Shown here: positions 44,980-53,309 of the stretch, one piece after another | Layout: each line of letters opens with the position of its first letter | How positions within the stretch are numbered: the stretch's first letter is position 1 | Assembly: GCA_030028905.1 (NCBI GenBank) | Contig: JALDYZ010000002.1 | Coordinates: 372,001 to 436,000, forward strand | DNA: 64,000 nucleotides | Source of the DNA: Ferirhizobium litorale | GTDB lineage: Bacteria; Pseudomonadota; Alphaproteobacteria; Rhizobiales; Rhizobiaceae | Direction: 5' to 3' | Notes under the pieces: model-generated | The model's input: only the letters and a program-made list of their open reading frames with translations | The model's database searches: none | What the model was told of the DNA's origin: nothing | Made by a program: the position numbers and the translations under genes

Positions 44980-45003
44980 ATATTTAATCGATCGACTAAA
45001 TAT
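44980..45003. promoter_or_regulatory. Near-perfect 24-bp AT-rich palindrome
   Basis: The halves ATATTTA...TCGA / TCGA...TAAATAT match across 24 bases around a TCGATCGA centre, with one mismatched pair. It stands alone inside the 540-base gap between the HerA-like gene and ohr, in an AT-rich spot (flanked by AAATATAACTTTG). It is probably an operator or a protein-binding site, but no adjacent start codon with a good ribosome site was found. Nothing else is recognisable in that gap apart from the two terminators. Confidence 0.5.
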
Positions 45004-45233
45004 AACTTTGCAACAGGCTGGTATCGCGTTCCTCCCAAGCCGTCCCCGTGACTTTCCCTGTGATCGGGGCGACGGACCGCAGTTTTCAGTCAGGCTTCGG
45101 AATGCCTGCAGCGTCTCGAAGTGCGTCATCCCGGGTTCGGGCCCGCCCCCATATCTCCAGTCTGGCGGCGGGTCCGGATACCGGGGTTTTCGCGCTGGCG
45201 CCAGCCTCGCCTCCTGATACGGCCTATCCCATG

Positions 45234-45273
45234 AAAAAAGAAGCGCCGCGGTCAAGCCGCGGCGCCTCTTTTT
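45234..45273 (-). terminator. Bidirectional terminator after ohr
   Basis: A perfect 9-bp stem GCGCCGCGG (45243-45251) / CCGCGGCGC (45257-45265) with a 5-base loop is flanked by AAAAAAGAA on one side and CTCTTTTT on the other. It therefore works in both directions. It lies just beyond the ohr stop. Confidence 0.9.
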
Positions 45274-45291
45274 ACGCAGTACCGAAACGGA

Positions 45292-45714
45292 TCAGGCAAC
45301 CGTGACCGGAACTTCGGTCGAGGTGCGCATGGCGTGGCTGTAGGGGCACACGATGTGGGCGGCGGCAGCCAGCTTTTCCGCCTGAGCCTTGTCGACGCCC
45401 GGGATATTGACAGTGAGGGCAACGTCGATTTCGAAGCCGCCGCCATCGGCACGCGGGCCGATGCCGACCTTGGCGGTCACCGTGGTGTCTTCCGGGATCT
45501 TGACCTTTTCCTTGGCCGCGACAAATTTCAGGGCACCGAGGAAGCAAGCCGAGTAACCGGCGGCGAAGAGTTGCTCGGGATTGGTGCCGCGGGCGCCATC
45601 GCCGCCCAGTTCCTTCGGCGTGGTCAGCGTGACGTCGAGGACGCCGTCTTCCGAAACGGAACGACCGGAGCGGCCACCGGTGGCAGTTGCTTTCGTGGTG
45701 TAGAGAATGGGCAT
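45292..45714 (-). CDS. ohr: Organic hydroperoxide resistance protein (Ohr/OsmC)
   Basis: A 140-residue thiol peroxidase that reduces organic and fatty-acid hydroperoxides. Catalytic Cys57 (YSACF) and resolving Cys123 (VCPYS) are both present, with Arg18 (GRS) and Glu48 in the standard positions. The protein is cytosolic and works as a dimer using lipoylated enzymes as reductant. It is divergent from ohrR with 143 bases between starts. A bidirectional terminator ends it. The operon layout and both redox partners show classic OhrR-controlled peroxide sensing. Confidence 0.95.
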   Translation of the reverse strand: MPILYTTKATATGGRSGRSVSEDGVLDVTLTTPKELGGDGARGTNPEQLFAAGYSACFLGALKFVAAKEKVKIPEDTTVTAKVGIGPRADGGGFEIDVALTVNIPGVDKAQAEKLAAAAHIVCPYSHAMRTSTEVPVTVA

Positions 45715-45749
45715 GACGGTATCTCCTGGATCGATTTGACAGGCTTTAT

Positions 45750-45791
45750 ATAGTGCACTATTTGATTGTGTGCAATATAATTTTGCAAATT
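45750..45791. promoter_or_regulatory. Candidate OhrR operators in the ohr-ohrR gap
   Basis: The AT-rich intergenic DNA holds three palindromes: ATAGTGCACTAT (45750-45761), ATTG-TGTG-CAAT (45765-45776) and AATTTTGCAAATT (45779-45791). OhrR regulators of the MarR type bind such short AT-rich palindromes, so one or more of these is likely the site controlling ohr and ohrR. Confidence 0.55.
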
Positions 45792-45857
45792 GAGAAATTC
45801 ACGGTTTCGTGCAAGGATGATTGCATGATCGTCCGCCCGAGATTCCTGGAGCGAACC

Positions 45858-46307
45858 ATGGACACTACCATACCGGAGAGCGCATTGGCGCTCGACCAGC
45901 AGCTCTGCTTTGCGGTTTATGCCACGGCGCATGCCTTTACCCGCGCCTACAAGCCGCTGCTCGACGAACTGGGGCTGACCTACCCGCAATATATCGTCAT
46001 GCTGGTCTTGTGGGAGCGCGGCGATGTTCCGGTCAAGGTGATCGGGGAAGCACTGTATCTCGACACCGGCACGCTTTCCCCGCTTCTCAAGCGTCTCGAG
46101 CAGGCCGGCCTCATCCGGCGGGTGCGCGACAGCAAGGACGAGCGCCAGGTGATCGTCAAGCTGACCGAAAAGGGCACGGCCATGAAGGCAGAGGCCAGGA
46201 AGGTGCTGGTCGCCATCGGTCAGGCCAGCGGCTGCAGCCTCGACGAGATGACGTCGCTGCGCGACACCCTGCACAGGCTGCGCGCAAACCTGGTCGAAAG
46301 CGCCTGA
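45858..46307 (+). CDS. ohrR: Peroxide-sensing MarR regulator OhrR
   Basis: A 149-residue MarR-family repressor. The sensing Cys17 lies in ALDQQLCFAVY, and Tyr residues near 32 and 42 fit the hydrogen-bond set. A second Cys126 (SGCSLDE) suggests a two-cysteine, disulfide-forming OhrR like that of Xanthomonas (Cys22-Cys127). The winged helix occupies residues about 58-95, with the wing DSKDERQV. Oxidation by organic peroxide frees ohr. The start at 45858 has GGAG upstream; the frame to 45753 is not supported. Confidence 0.93.
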   Translation: MDTTIPESALALDQQLCFAVYATAHAFTRAYKPLLDELGLTYPQYIVMLVLWERGDVPVKVIGEALYLDTGTLSPLLKRLEQAGLIRRVRDSKDERQVIVKLTEKGTAMKAEARKVLVAIGQASGCSLDEMTSLRDTLHRLRANLVESA

Positions 46308-46404
46308 GGCATACCCGTCGAGTATTGCCGGCACCTATTTGGAATTCGACAAAACGGGCAGATGGGCAGACAGTAGGGTGGCTGTTGGCACGGGAGAACA
46401 GGCC

Positions 46405-46962
46405 ATGCCCAACCCCGCTGAAGTGGTCAGCACCTACTTTTTGGCCAAGGACGGCAATCACCCGTTCCTGATGCGCCGGGCTTTCGCCCAGAACGCGCAG
46501 CTGGAAATGATCGTCAAGACGGATGCCATTTCCTTTCCGAGTGCGGCAAAAGGACTGAACGCGATCGAAGATATCCTGTGCCGTCGTTTCGCCAATGATT
46601 TCGAGAACGTCTACACCTTCTGCCTGGCGCGACCGACTCACGTCAATCGGCGTCATTTCCCTTGCAACTGGCTGGTTGCGATGGCGGAGAAAGACAACGG
46701 GCCAATCCGGGTGGGGAGCGGCCGCTACGACTGGCATTTCTCGCCCGACGGTCCGTGCCTGGCGGAAAGGCTGATCATCACCATCGATGTGATGCAGGTC
46801 GTTCCAGGAGAGGAGCTCGACCGGATCATGAACTGGATCGCCAGCCTGCCCTACCCTTGGTGCAGCCCGAGCGAGGCTCTGGAGGACATGCCCGCTACAG
46901 ACGGTCTGGCGCCGATCGAGCACTATCTGAAAACGGTGCGCCCGTTGGCTCCTCAGGCTTGA
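46405..46962 (+). CDS. Hypothetical protein, possible NTF2-like fold
   Basis: A 185-residue soluble protein. It begins MPNPAEVVSTYFLAKDGNHPFLMRRAF, then QNAQLEMIVKTDAISFPS, as in proteins of the SnoaL/NTF2-like group, which often bind small molecules. Motifs after that are NVYTFCLARP and RVGSGRYDWHF. The end is PCLAERLIITIDVMQ, then a helix. I cannot give a substrate. ATG 46405 has GGGAG upstream. It is 97 bases after ohrR on the same strand, so it could be in the same transcript. Confidence 0.55.
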   Translation: MPNPAEVVSTYFLAKDGNHPFLMRRAFAQNAQLEMIVKTDAISFPSAAKGLNAIEDILCRRFANDFENVYTFCLARPTHVNRRHFPCNWLVAMAEKDNGPIRVGSGRYDWHFSPDGPCLAERLIITIDVMQVVPGEELDRIMNWIASLPYPWCSPSEALEDMPATDGLAPIEHYLKTVRPLAPQA

Positions 46963-47038
46963 GTTCGGCTTTCCCCGGGATCCGCACGCGCGAATGCCGG
47001 CGAACAAGCCGCGCCAGCAACCACGGTATTGGAAAGGA

Positions 47039-47773
47039 TCACTGCCAGACGACGATGCGCGCCTTGTTCGGCACCCGGTCGTAGAGGTCGATCACGTCCT
47101 GGTTCAACAGGCGCACGCAGCCCGAAGACACGGCCTTGCCGATCGACTGCCATTCGGGCGAGCCGTGCAGGCGGTAGAGCGTGTCCTGGCCGTTCTGGAA
47201 GATGTAGAGCGCACGCGCGCCGAGCGGATTGTCGAGGCCCGGATCCATGCCGCCGTTGGCGATCGAATATTTCACCAGCTCCGGCTTGCGGGCGACCATT
47301 TCGTCGGGCGGGTTCCAGCGCGGCCATTTCTTGCGCCACTGGATGACGCCCTCGCCCTGCCAGGCAAAACCTTCGCGGCCGATGCCGACGCCGTAGCGCA
47401 TCGCAGTACCGCCCGGCTCGACCAGGTAGAGATAGCGCGCAGCGGTGTCGACCACCACGGTTCCCGACGGCTCGCCGGTCGGATTGCTGACCCTCTGTCG
47501 ATAGTATTGCGGCGGTATCTGGTCGTAGGGCACGGCCGGGATCAGGTAGCCGTTGTCCTCGCGCGGACCGTACATCACGTCCAGTTCGGCGGTGCTGACG
47601 CCCGATCCGGAAACCGGGCCGTCCATCCACGGCAGACGCGTCGGGGCGATGGGATAGCTCGGCACATACCGCGGCACTGTGCTGTAGGTGGCACAGCCGG
47701 CAAGCGTCGAGGCGGCACCCAGCCCGAACAGATTGAGGAAATTGCGGCGGGACAGCGAAGGGGACGAAGGCAT
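47039..47773 (-). CDS. L,D-transpeptidase, probable lipoprotein (copy 1)
   Basis: A 244-residue YkuD-family L,D-transpeptidase that makes 3-3 crosslinks in peptidoglycan or links lipoproteins. The N-terminus has a twin arginine followed by a lipobox (SRRNFLNLFGLGAASTLAGC, Cys27), so Tat-exported lipoprotein anchoring is likely. The catalytic motif is HGSPEWQSIGKAVSSGCVR, with His203 and Cys219. It is tandem with a second paralogue (47995-48774) that shares about 60 percent of its C-terminal domain by eye. The start at 47773 fits the signal. Confidence 0.9.
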   Translation of the reverse strand: MPSSPSLSRRNFLNLFGLGAASTLAGCATYSTVPRYVPSYPIAPTRLPWMDGPVSGSGVSTAELDVMYGPREDNGYLIPAVPYDQIPPQYYRQRVSNPTGEPSGTVVVDTAARYLYLVEPGGTAMRYGVGIGREGFAWQGEGVIQWRKKWPRWNPPDEMVARKPELVKYSIANGGMDPGLDNPLGARALYIFQNGQDTLYRLHGSPEWQSIGKAVSSGCVRLLNQDVIDLYDRVPNKARIVVWQ

Positions 47774-47994
47774 GAGGCGGATGTGGTTCCCTGGTGCAAA
47801 GGAGAGCGGCAATGCATCTCGGCGACAGACGGCCCATGTTTCGGGCTTCCATTGCACCGCAGGATAGAGAGCCGCTCCCGGCGTGACTATTACGCTTCTG
47901 CAACATCACGCAAAATTGTTGCGATGTCGTTAGCCCCCAGCCTACAAGCAGTTGCTGCAGGCGTCCTTGACGTGCATCAAGCTTTTGCGTGCGC

Positions 47995-48774
47995 CTACAG
48001 CACCACGATCGCGCTCTTGGCCGGCACCCGGTCATAGAGATCGATGACGTCCTGGTTGAGCATACGCACGCAACCCGAGGACGTCGCCTTGCCGATCGAC
48101 TGCCAGTCGGGCGTGCCGTGGACGCGGTAGAGCGTGTCCTTGCCGTCGTTGAAGATGTAGAGCGCACGGGCGCCGAGCGGATTGTTGAGGCCGGGGTTCA
48201 TGCCGCCATTGGCGGCCGAGAACTGGGCGATTTCCGGCTGGCGGGAAACCATTTCCTGCGGCGGTGTCCAGCGCGGCCACTTCTGCTTTCGCTGGATCAC
48301 GCCTCGCCCCGTCCAAGCGTAGCCGTCACGGCCGATGCCGATGCCGTAGCGCATGGCGCGCCCCTGCGGCTGCACCAGGTAGAGGTAGCGCTTCTGCGTA
48401 TCGACGACGATGGTGCCGGGCTTTTCCGTCGTCTGGTAGGCGACTTCCTGGCGCAGGTATTGCGGATCGATGCGCGCATGGGGAATGGCGGGCAGTGTCC
48501 GGTCATCGTCGCGCACGGGTCCATAGGTCGTCCGGTAGACCGGATTGGAAACCGGCAGGCCGTAGGCCCGATGGAACTGCGTGGTGAAGAGGTTTTGCGA
48601 TGGCGGCGGGAACTGCGCCGGGGGCGGCTGAATGGCGATGCCCGCGATCGGCGCCGTCTCCTGGCGAAAGACATCGGCATTCATCGTGCTCGTATCGACG
48701 CAGCCGAAGCCGGCAAGCGGCAGTACGAGGGCGACAAGCGAGGCACCGCGCGCGGTCATGCGAGAGAGAATCAT
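47995..48774 (-). CDS. L,D-transpeptidase lipoprotein (copy 2)
   Basis: A 259-residue YkuD-family L,D-transpeptidase with a Sec lipoprotein signal (LPLAGFGC, Cys25). The catalytic motif HGTPDWQSIGKATSSGCVR holds His219 and Cys235. The linker after the signal is longer and rich in proline (PPPAQFPPPSQ, near residues 50-60). It differs from copy 1 in signal type and N-terminal linker, while the YkuD domains match closely. Spaced 221 bases from copy 1, it probably has its own promoter. Gene duplication followed by change of export route is likely. Confidence 0.9.
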   Translation of the reverse strand: MILSRMTARGASLVALVLPLAGFGCVDTSTMNADVFRQETAPIAGIAIQPPPAQFPPPSQNLFTTQFHRAYGLPVSNPVYRTTYGPVRDDDRTLPAIPHARIDPQYLRQEVAYQTTEKPGTIVVDTQKRYLYLVQPQGRAMRYGIGIGRDGYAWTGRGVIQRKQKWPRWTPPQEMVSRQPEIAQFSAANGGMNPGLNNPLGARALYIFNDGKDTLYRVHGTPDWQSIGKATSSGCVRMLNQDVIDLYDRVPAKSAIVVL

Positions 48775-48845
48775 GGAGCAACCCGTTTCATGGCAAAGAT
48801 ATCCTGCGCACGATGACAGATGCGGCTGGCGCGAGGCTGGCGCGA

Positions 48846-50354
48846 CTAGACGCGCTGGACGTTGTTGCGGCCGCTCTGCTTGGCCCTGTACATTGCCGCG
48901 TCCGCAGTCGAAAGCAATTGCTCCGGCGTGTCGCCGTTCACGGGAAAGACCGCCACGCCCATGCTGCAGGAGGCGGCGATCATCTCGCCGCCGATCCAGA
49001 CGGGCTCGCTCATGGCGGCATGCAGGTTGCCGAGCCGCGCATCGACCTCCCGGTCATCGCCGGACCGGTGCGCGAATACGACCGCAAATTCGTCGCCGCC
49101 GAGCCGCGCCGCAATATCTCCGGCACGCAGGCTCGCGTCCATGCGGGCGGCAAGCTCCTTCAGCAGCGTATCACCGGCCCTGTGACCGAGGGTATCGTTC
49201 ACCACCTTGAAATTGTCGACATCGATAAAGGCGAGCGACAAGGGACAGTCGCCCGCACGCGCACCGTCGAGAGCGTCCGCCAGGCGCTCCTCGAAGAACG
49301 AGCGGTTGGGCAGGCCGGTCAACGGGTCGTGGTGGGCCATGAAGCGGATCCGCTCCTCTGTCCGCTGCCGTTCGACGGCGATCCCGGCCAGATGCGTCGC
49401 CATGGCCACGAGATCCGTTTCCCGCTTGCCTGGCGACCTCGCCTCACCCGAATAGAGCGCAAACGTGCCGAGCACGTGACGTCCTGCGGTCATGATCGGG
49501 GTCGACCAGCAGGAGCGCAGGCCATACTCGGCGGCAAGGCCGCGATAGTCGGCCCACAGGGGATCACTCATGATGTCGCTGACGACCACCGGCTCGCCGC
49601 GCCATGCCGCCGTTCCGCAGGAACCGACGCCGGGGCCGATCGAAATGCCGTCGATCAACTGGCTGTAGGCCGCAGGCAGACTGGGAGCCGCACCGGTGCG
49701 CAACCGCCTGTCGTCATGGTCGAGCAGGAGGATGGAGCAGGAAATCCCGTCCAGCTCGGCTTCGACCAGGCGGACCAGCGCATCGAGTATGCCGGGCAGC
49801 GGCTCGCTGCGCGCGATCATTTCCAGCAGTCGCGCCTGGCCCTGGAGCAGCAGGTGCTCGCGGGCGCGGTCGGTGACGTCGCGGGCAAGGCCGACGAGGC
49901 CGATCACCTCCCGACCCGCATTCTTCAGCGGCGCCTTGGTGGTGTGCCGCCACAACAGCCTGCCATCGGCAGCGGCGAGCTGTTCCGCCACCACCGTCAG
50001 CGTCTCGTCGGCGGCCATGAGCTGCTGTTCGGCAGCATGGAATTCCATCGCCCTCGCCATCGGATAGAGCTCGAAGTCGGTGAGGCCGAGCATTTCGGCG
50101 GCTCGCTGGAAACCGTGGGCGTTCGCAGTCGCTTCGTTGGCATAGACGAACCGTCCCTGCCGGTCCTTGACGTAGATGAAATCGGGCAGCGCATCGAGTA
50201 TGTCGACGAAGGGCAGTGCGACGCCGGCGTCGCCGATTGCCAACACATTGGCGGTGGCAAACGCCTCGGCGACGGCAAGAAGGCGTCTGGCCCGCTCGCT
50301 GAGCGGTTCGCCTGGTTCCTCCGGCATCCGCAGCCGGGTACCGCCATCGTTCAT
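48846..50354 (-). CDS. PAS-GAF-GGDEF diguanylate cyclase
   Basis: A 502-residue cytosolic protein with no membrane helix. A PAS domain (about residues 48-165, with the motif LPDFIYVKDRQGRFVYAN), a GAF domain (about 175-320, with a conserved GSCGTAAWRGEPVVV) and a GGDEF domain (about 335-500) are in order. The active site is intact (LGGDEF), and an RxxD inhibitory site (RAGD) lies five residues before it, so it should make c-di-GMP with product inhibition. PAS and GAF sense an unknown signal. ATG 50354 has GGGGGG upstream; the frame to 50378 is longer. Confidence 0.9.
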   Translation of the reverse strand: MNDGGTRLRMPEEPGEPLSERARRLLAVAEAFATANVLAIGDAGVALPFVDILDALPDFIYVKDRQGRFVYANEATANAHGFQRAAEMLGLTDFELYPMARAMEFHAAEQQLMAADETLTVVAEQLAAADGRLLWRHTTKAPLKNAGREVIGLVGLARDVTDRAREHLLLQGQARLLEMIARSEPLPGILDALVRLVEAELDGISCSILLLDHDDRRLRTGAAPSLPAAYSQLIDGISIGPGVGSCGTAAWRGEPVVVSDIMSDPLWADYRGLAAEYGLRSCWSTPIMTAGRHVLGTFALYSGEARSPGKRETDLVAMATHLAGIAVERQRTEERIRFMAHHDPLTGLPNRSFFEERLADALDGARAGDCPLSLAFIDVDNFKVVNDTLGHRAGDTLLKELAARMDASLRAGDIAARLGGDEFAVVFAHRSGDDREVDARLGNLHAAMSEPVWIGGEMIAASCSMGVAVFPVNGDTPEQLLSTADAAMYRAKQSGRNNVQRV

Positions 50355-50526
50355 GCTGCACCCCCCAAGACGTCGCACCGGATGTCTCGATCACTCGTTC
50401 GTGCGTCAGGGCATGCTATTCCGGTTTCCCTTTCACGTTGTTTAACGGGAAGGACGGTCGCAGCAGCAGCCGCGTAGCGGAGTGTCGCCTATTGGCACAA
50501 GGGAGCGTGCCATTTTCAAGCATCAC

Positions 50527-51195
50527 CTAATGCGCGCCCGCCTCGACGAGGATCTTCTCCATCGCCCGGTAGCCGCGCGAGCGGGCATGGGCGAGCGGCG
50601 ACACACCTTCCCCATCGGCAAGGTTGGCGTCGGCGCCGGCATCGACCAGCAGTCGCACGATCTCAACGTGCCTCGGCCCGCCATCGCTGAGGATGATCGC
50701 CTCGAGCAGCGCCGTCCAGCCGAGCCTGTTGACGTGGTCGACCTCGACACCGGCCTCGATCAGCGTCTTCACCGCTTCGACATGGCCGCGCTCCGATGCG
50801 GGGATCAGCGCCGTGCCGCCGTAGCGGTTGGTGCTGGCGAGATCCGCGCCGTTCGCCAGCGTCAGCCTGAGGATCTCCAGATGCCCGCGCGCGCCGGCAT
50901 AGAGATACGGGCTGTCGTTGATGTTGTCCCTGGCGTTGACATCCGCACCGGCGGCAATGAGCACCCGCGCCGCCTCCACCTGGTTTTCATGCGTGGCGAC
51001 AAGAAGCGCGGTGGCGCCGCTCTCGTCGCGGACGTCGATAGCGGCGCCCTTCGCAACCAGTTCTTCGACAAGGGCGGCATCGCCCGTGCGGGCAGCTTCA
51101 TGCAATTCGCGATCCGACATGGCGGCTCCTCCCGTGGTCCAGAACACGAGGGCGGCGGCAAGGATGAATGGCGCGGCCCAGGCACATCCGGTCAT
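50527..51195 (-). CDS. Exported ankyrin-repeat protein
   Basis: A 222-residue protein with an N-terminal signal peptide (about residues 1-24) and six or so ankyrin repeats. Typical repeat ends are GADVNARDN, GADLASTNRYGGTALIPASERGHVEAVK and GADANLADGEGVSPLAHARSRGY. These fold into a protein-binding solenoid, probably periplasmic. Its partner is unknown. ATG 51195 fits the signal; the long frame upstream to 51408 is not supported. It diverges from the gst gene. Confidence 0.85.
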   Translation of the reverse strand: MTGCAWAAPFILAAALVFWTTGGAAMSDRELHEAARTGDAALVEELVAKGAAIDVRDESGATALLVATHENQVEAARVLIAAGADVNARDNINDSPYLYAGARGHLEILRLTLANGADLASTNRYGGTALIPASERGHVEAVKTLIEAGVEVDHVNRLGWTALLEAIILSDGGPRHVEIVRLLVDAGADANLADGEGVSPLAHARSRGYRAMEKILVEAGAH

Positions 51196-51425
51196 TGGTG
51201 TTTCTCCCGGTTTGGCAGGAAGATAGAGGCAACGGGCACGGTTTGGAAAGCGGCCGCTGCGGGAACCGCCCATCTGTCCCATGGAAAGGACGTTGCCAAC
51301 GAAGCATCCATTCATCCCGGCTATCAACCCATTGAAATATTTCATGGCGGCGCGCAGGCGGGACGCTTCCGTTTCACACGCCGGCGGCATAGGTTTGGCC
51401 CATATCACGAACGGGGAGAGAGACC

Positions 51426-52085
51426 ATGCTGACGATCTACGGCGTTTACCGATCGCGCGCCTCGCGCAACTACTGGATGGCCAAGGAACTCGGCCTCTCT
51501 TACACGTCGGTCCCGGTCATCCAGGGCCGCCGGCTGGAAGATCCGCTGGCCGCCGACGCGCCGCTCAACACCCAGTCGCCGGCCTTTCTCGCCATTAATC
51601 CCATGGGCTGCATCCCGAGCATCGATGATGACGGCCTGGTTCTCAACGAGTCCCTGGCAATCAACCTCTACCTCGCCCGCAAGCATGGCGGGCCGCTTGC
51701 CCCGCGCGATGTCGCCGAAGAAGGCCTGATGACGATGTGGACGATGTGGGCCGCGACCGAGGTCGAACCGCATGCGGTGCGCATCGTGCTGACCTACGAC
51801 GCCGGGCTGCAGGAAACGGAAAGCGGCATTGCCGCGATCAACGCCAGCGCCCGCTCGCTCCGGAAAGCCTTCGGCGTACTCGAAAAGCAGCTCGCAAAGA
51901 GCGGATATGTCGTCGGCGACCGCTTCACCGTCGCCGATCTCAACCTCGCCGAGGTGTTCCGCTACACCCAGAGCCAGAAGGCGCTGTTCGCCGACCATCC
52001 GAACATCTCGGCCTGGATCGCTGCCTGCCAGTCGCGGCCGGCCTTCAAGGCGATGATGGAAGCCCGCCTGCAGGAACCGGAATAG
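51426..52085 (+). CDS. Glutathione S-transferase family protein
   Basis: A 219-residue GST. The N-terminal thioredoxin-like domain (residues 1-85) has [20 protein letters not shown] at its start and the conserved cis-proline segment GCIPSI, followed by LNESLAIN, the glutathione gamma-Glu contact. The C-terminal helical domain (about 95-215) contains [16 protein letters not shown], the family N-capping box. No Cys-Pro active site is seen. Substrate unknown. It overlaps the convergent lysR gene by 41 bases. Confidence 0.88.
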   Translation: MLTIYGVYRSRASRNYWMAKELGLSYTSVPVIQGRRLEDPLAADAPLNTQSPAFLAINPMGCIPSIDDDGLVLNESLAINLYLARKHGGPLAPRDVAEEGLMTMWTMWAATEVEPHAVRIVLTYDAGLQETESGIAAINASARSLRKAFGVLEKQLAKSGYVVGDRFTVADLNLAEVFRYTQSQKALFADHPNISAWIAACQSRPAFKAMMEARLQEPE

Positions 52086-53004
52086 CCTCCGGCGCGCCCT
52101 GTCGCCATCCCTCGATCGAGGCCATGCTCTCGCGCATCTCGTCGCGCACCCAGGTCTTGAAGGCGACAACCTTCTTCGGCTCGCGTTCGCCGAATGCGGT
52201 GACGAAGTAGTAGCCCATGCCGGTCGCCACCCGGATCGGAAAGGGGGCGACGAGCCTTCCGGCATCGAGCGCCCAGGACGCAAGGACCGGCCAGCCGAGC
52301 AGCACCCCCTGCCCGGCGATCGCCGCATCGAGGCAGAGCGAGGCGTCGCTGAAGAGATGGCGCGCCTTTGGCGCCGGTACGTCGAGACCCGCGGCGGCGA
52401 GCCACCGTTCCCAGGTGAATGCCTCGTTGACATCGACCACCGCCGGGAGCCTCGCCAGGTCCGCCGGCGAGCGCAACCCGGCCGCCAGCGCCGGCGCGCA
52501 GACCGGAAACATCTCCTGCGGCATCAGGTACTCCGCCCTCACTCCGGGCCAGGTGCCGGGGCCGACGCGGATGGCGACATCGACGTCGGAGGCGCCGACA
52601 TCGACCCGCTCGGTTGTCGCCTCGATGCGAAGGCTGATCTCCGGATGGAGGGCGCTGAATTTCGCGATGCGGTGGATCAGCCATCGCGAGGCAAACACCG
52701 GCGCGACCGAGATGGTCAGCACCGTCTCGTCGCGAAGGCGCGCCGTGGCGACCGCCTCGGAAAGCGTTCGGAACCCCTCGCCCAGACGGACAAGGAACTG
52801 GACGCCGAACTCCGTCGGCACAAGCCCGCGGCTTACCCGCTCGAACACCGCGCGCCCGAGCTGCGCTTCCGCCTTGATGACATGCTGGCTGACGGCACCC
52901 GGCGAAACGCCGAGTTCTTCGGCTGCCGCCTGCAACGATCCGAGCCGGCCGACGGCCTCGACGGCCCTCAGGCCGTTCAGGTGTACCAGGTTGAGGTTCT
53001 TCAT
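52045..53004 (-). CDS. LysR-family regulator (GcvA-like)
   Basis: A 319-residue LysR regulator. The winged helix-turn-helix is at residues 8-66, with the motif [28 protein letters not shown]. The effector domain follows (about 90-295), with the GcvA-like segment [15 protein letters not shown]. It is divergent from a small gene at 53123 and convergent with gst, whose 3' end it overlaps by 41 bases. No Shine-Dalgarno is visible before ATG 53004, which may mean a short leader. Its likely target is the divergent gene. Confidence 0.9.
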   Translation of the reverse strand: MKNLNLVHLNGLRAVEAVGRLGSLQAAAEELGVSPGAVSQHVIKAEAQLGRAVFERVSRGLVPTEFGVQFLVRLGEGFRTLSEAVATARLRDETVLTISVAPVFASRWLIHRIAKFSALHPEISLRIEATTERVDVGASDVDVAIRVGPGTWPGVRAEYLMPQEMFPVCAPALAAGLRSPADLARLPAVVDVNEAFTWERWLAAAGLDVPAPKARHLFSDASLCLDAAIAGQGVLLGWPVLASWALDAGRLVAPFPIRVATGMGYYFVTAFGEREPKKVVAFKTWVRDEMRESMASIEGWRQGAPEAIPVPAGGLPSSP

Positions 53005-53122
53005 ATAGTTTTTCTAATCGAAAATCGTTTTCTTCTCAATTGCGGCACAGGCATGTGGCGCGAGATAATCCGGCATCATAGCGCACGATATCCGTGCAGC
53101 TGTATTTCGAAGGAACGCCGCC

Positions 53123-53290
53123 ATGAAGATTTTGTGGATGATATTGCGCTGGCTGAAGGAACGCGACACTGCGCCGGACACGGTGTGGTGCCTCGATCCG
53201 CTGTCGCATCCGCAGATCGAGCGGATGGACGAGCGCGAACGCGCCGACCTGCCGTTCGGGAGGTCGGCGAGCAAGATCGCGCACCGCTGA
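53123..53290 (+). CDS. Small conserved protein with DPLSHP motif
   Basis: A 55-residue protein starting MKILWMILRWLKERD and then DPLSHPQIERMDERERADLPFGR. The last part, with the DPLSHP and ADLPFG motifs, matches a family I know from rhizobial genomes as small hypothetical proteins. AAGGA precedes the ATG by 8 bases. It is divergent from the LysR gene (start 53004) across a 118-base gap, so it is a likely LysR target. The short length explains why simple gene finding would miss it. Confidence 0.7.
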   Translation: MKILWMILRWLKERDTAPDTVWCLDPLSHPQIERMDERERADLPFGRSASKIAHR

Positions 53291-53309
53291 GCGCCAGCGT
53301 CCCCGTTTT

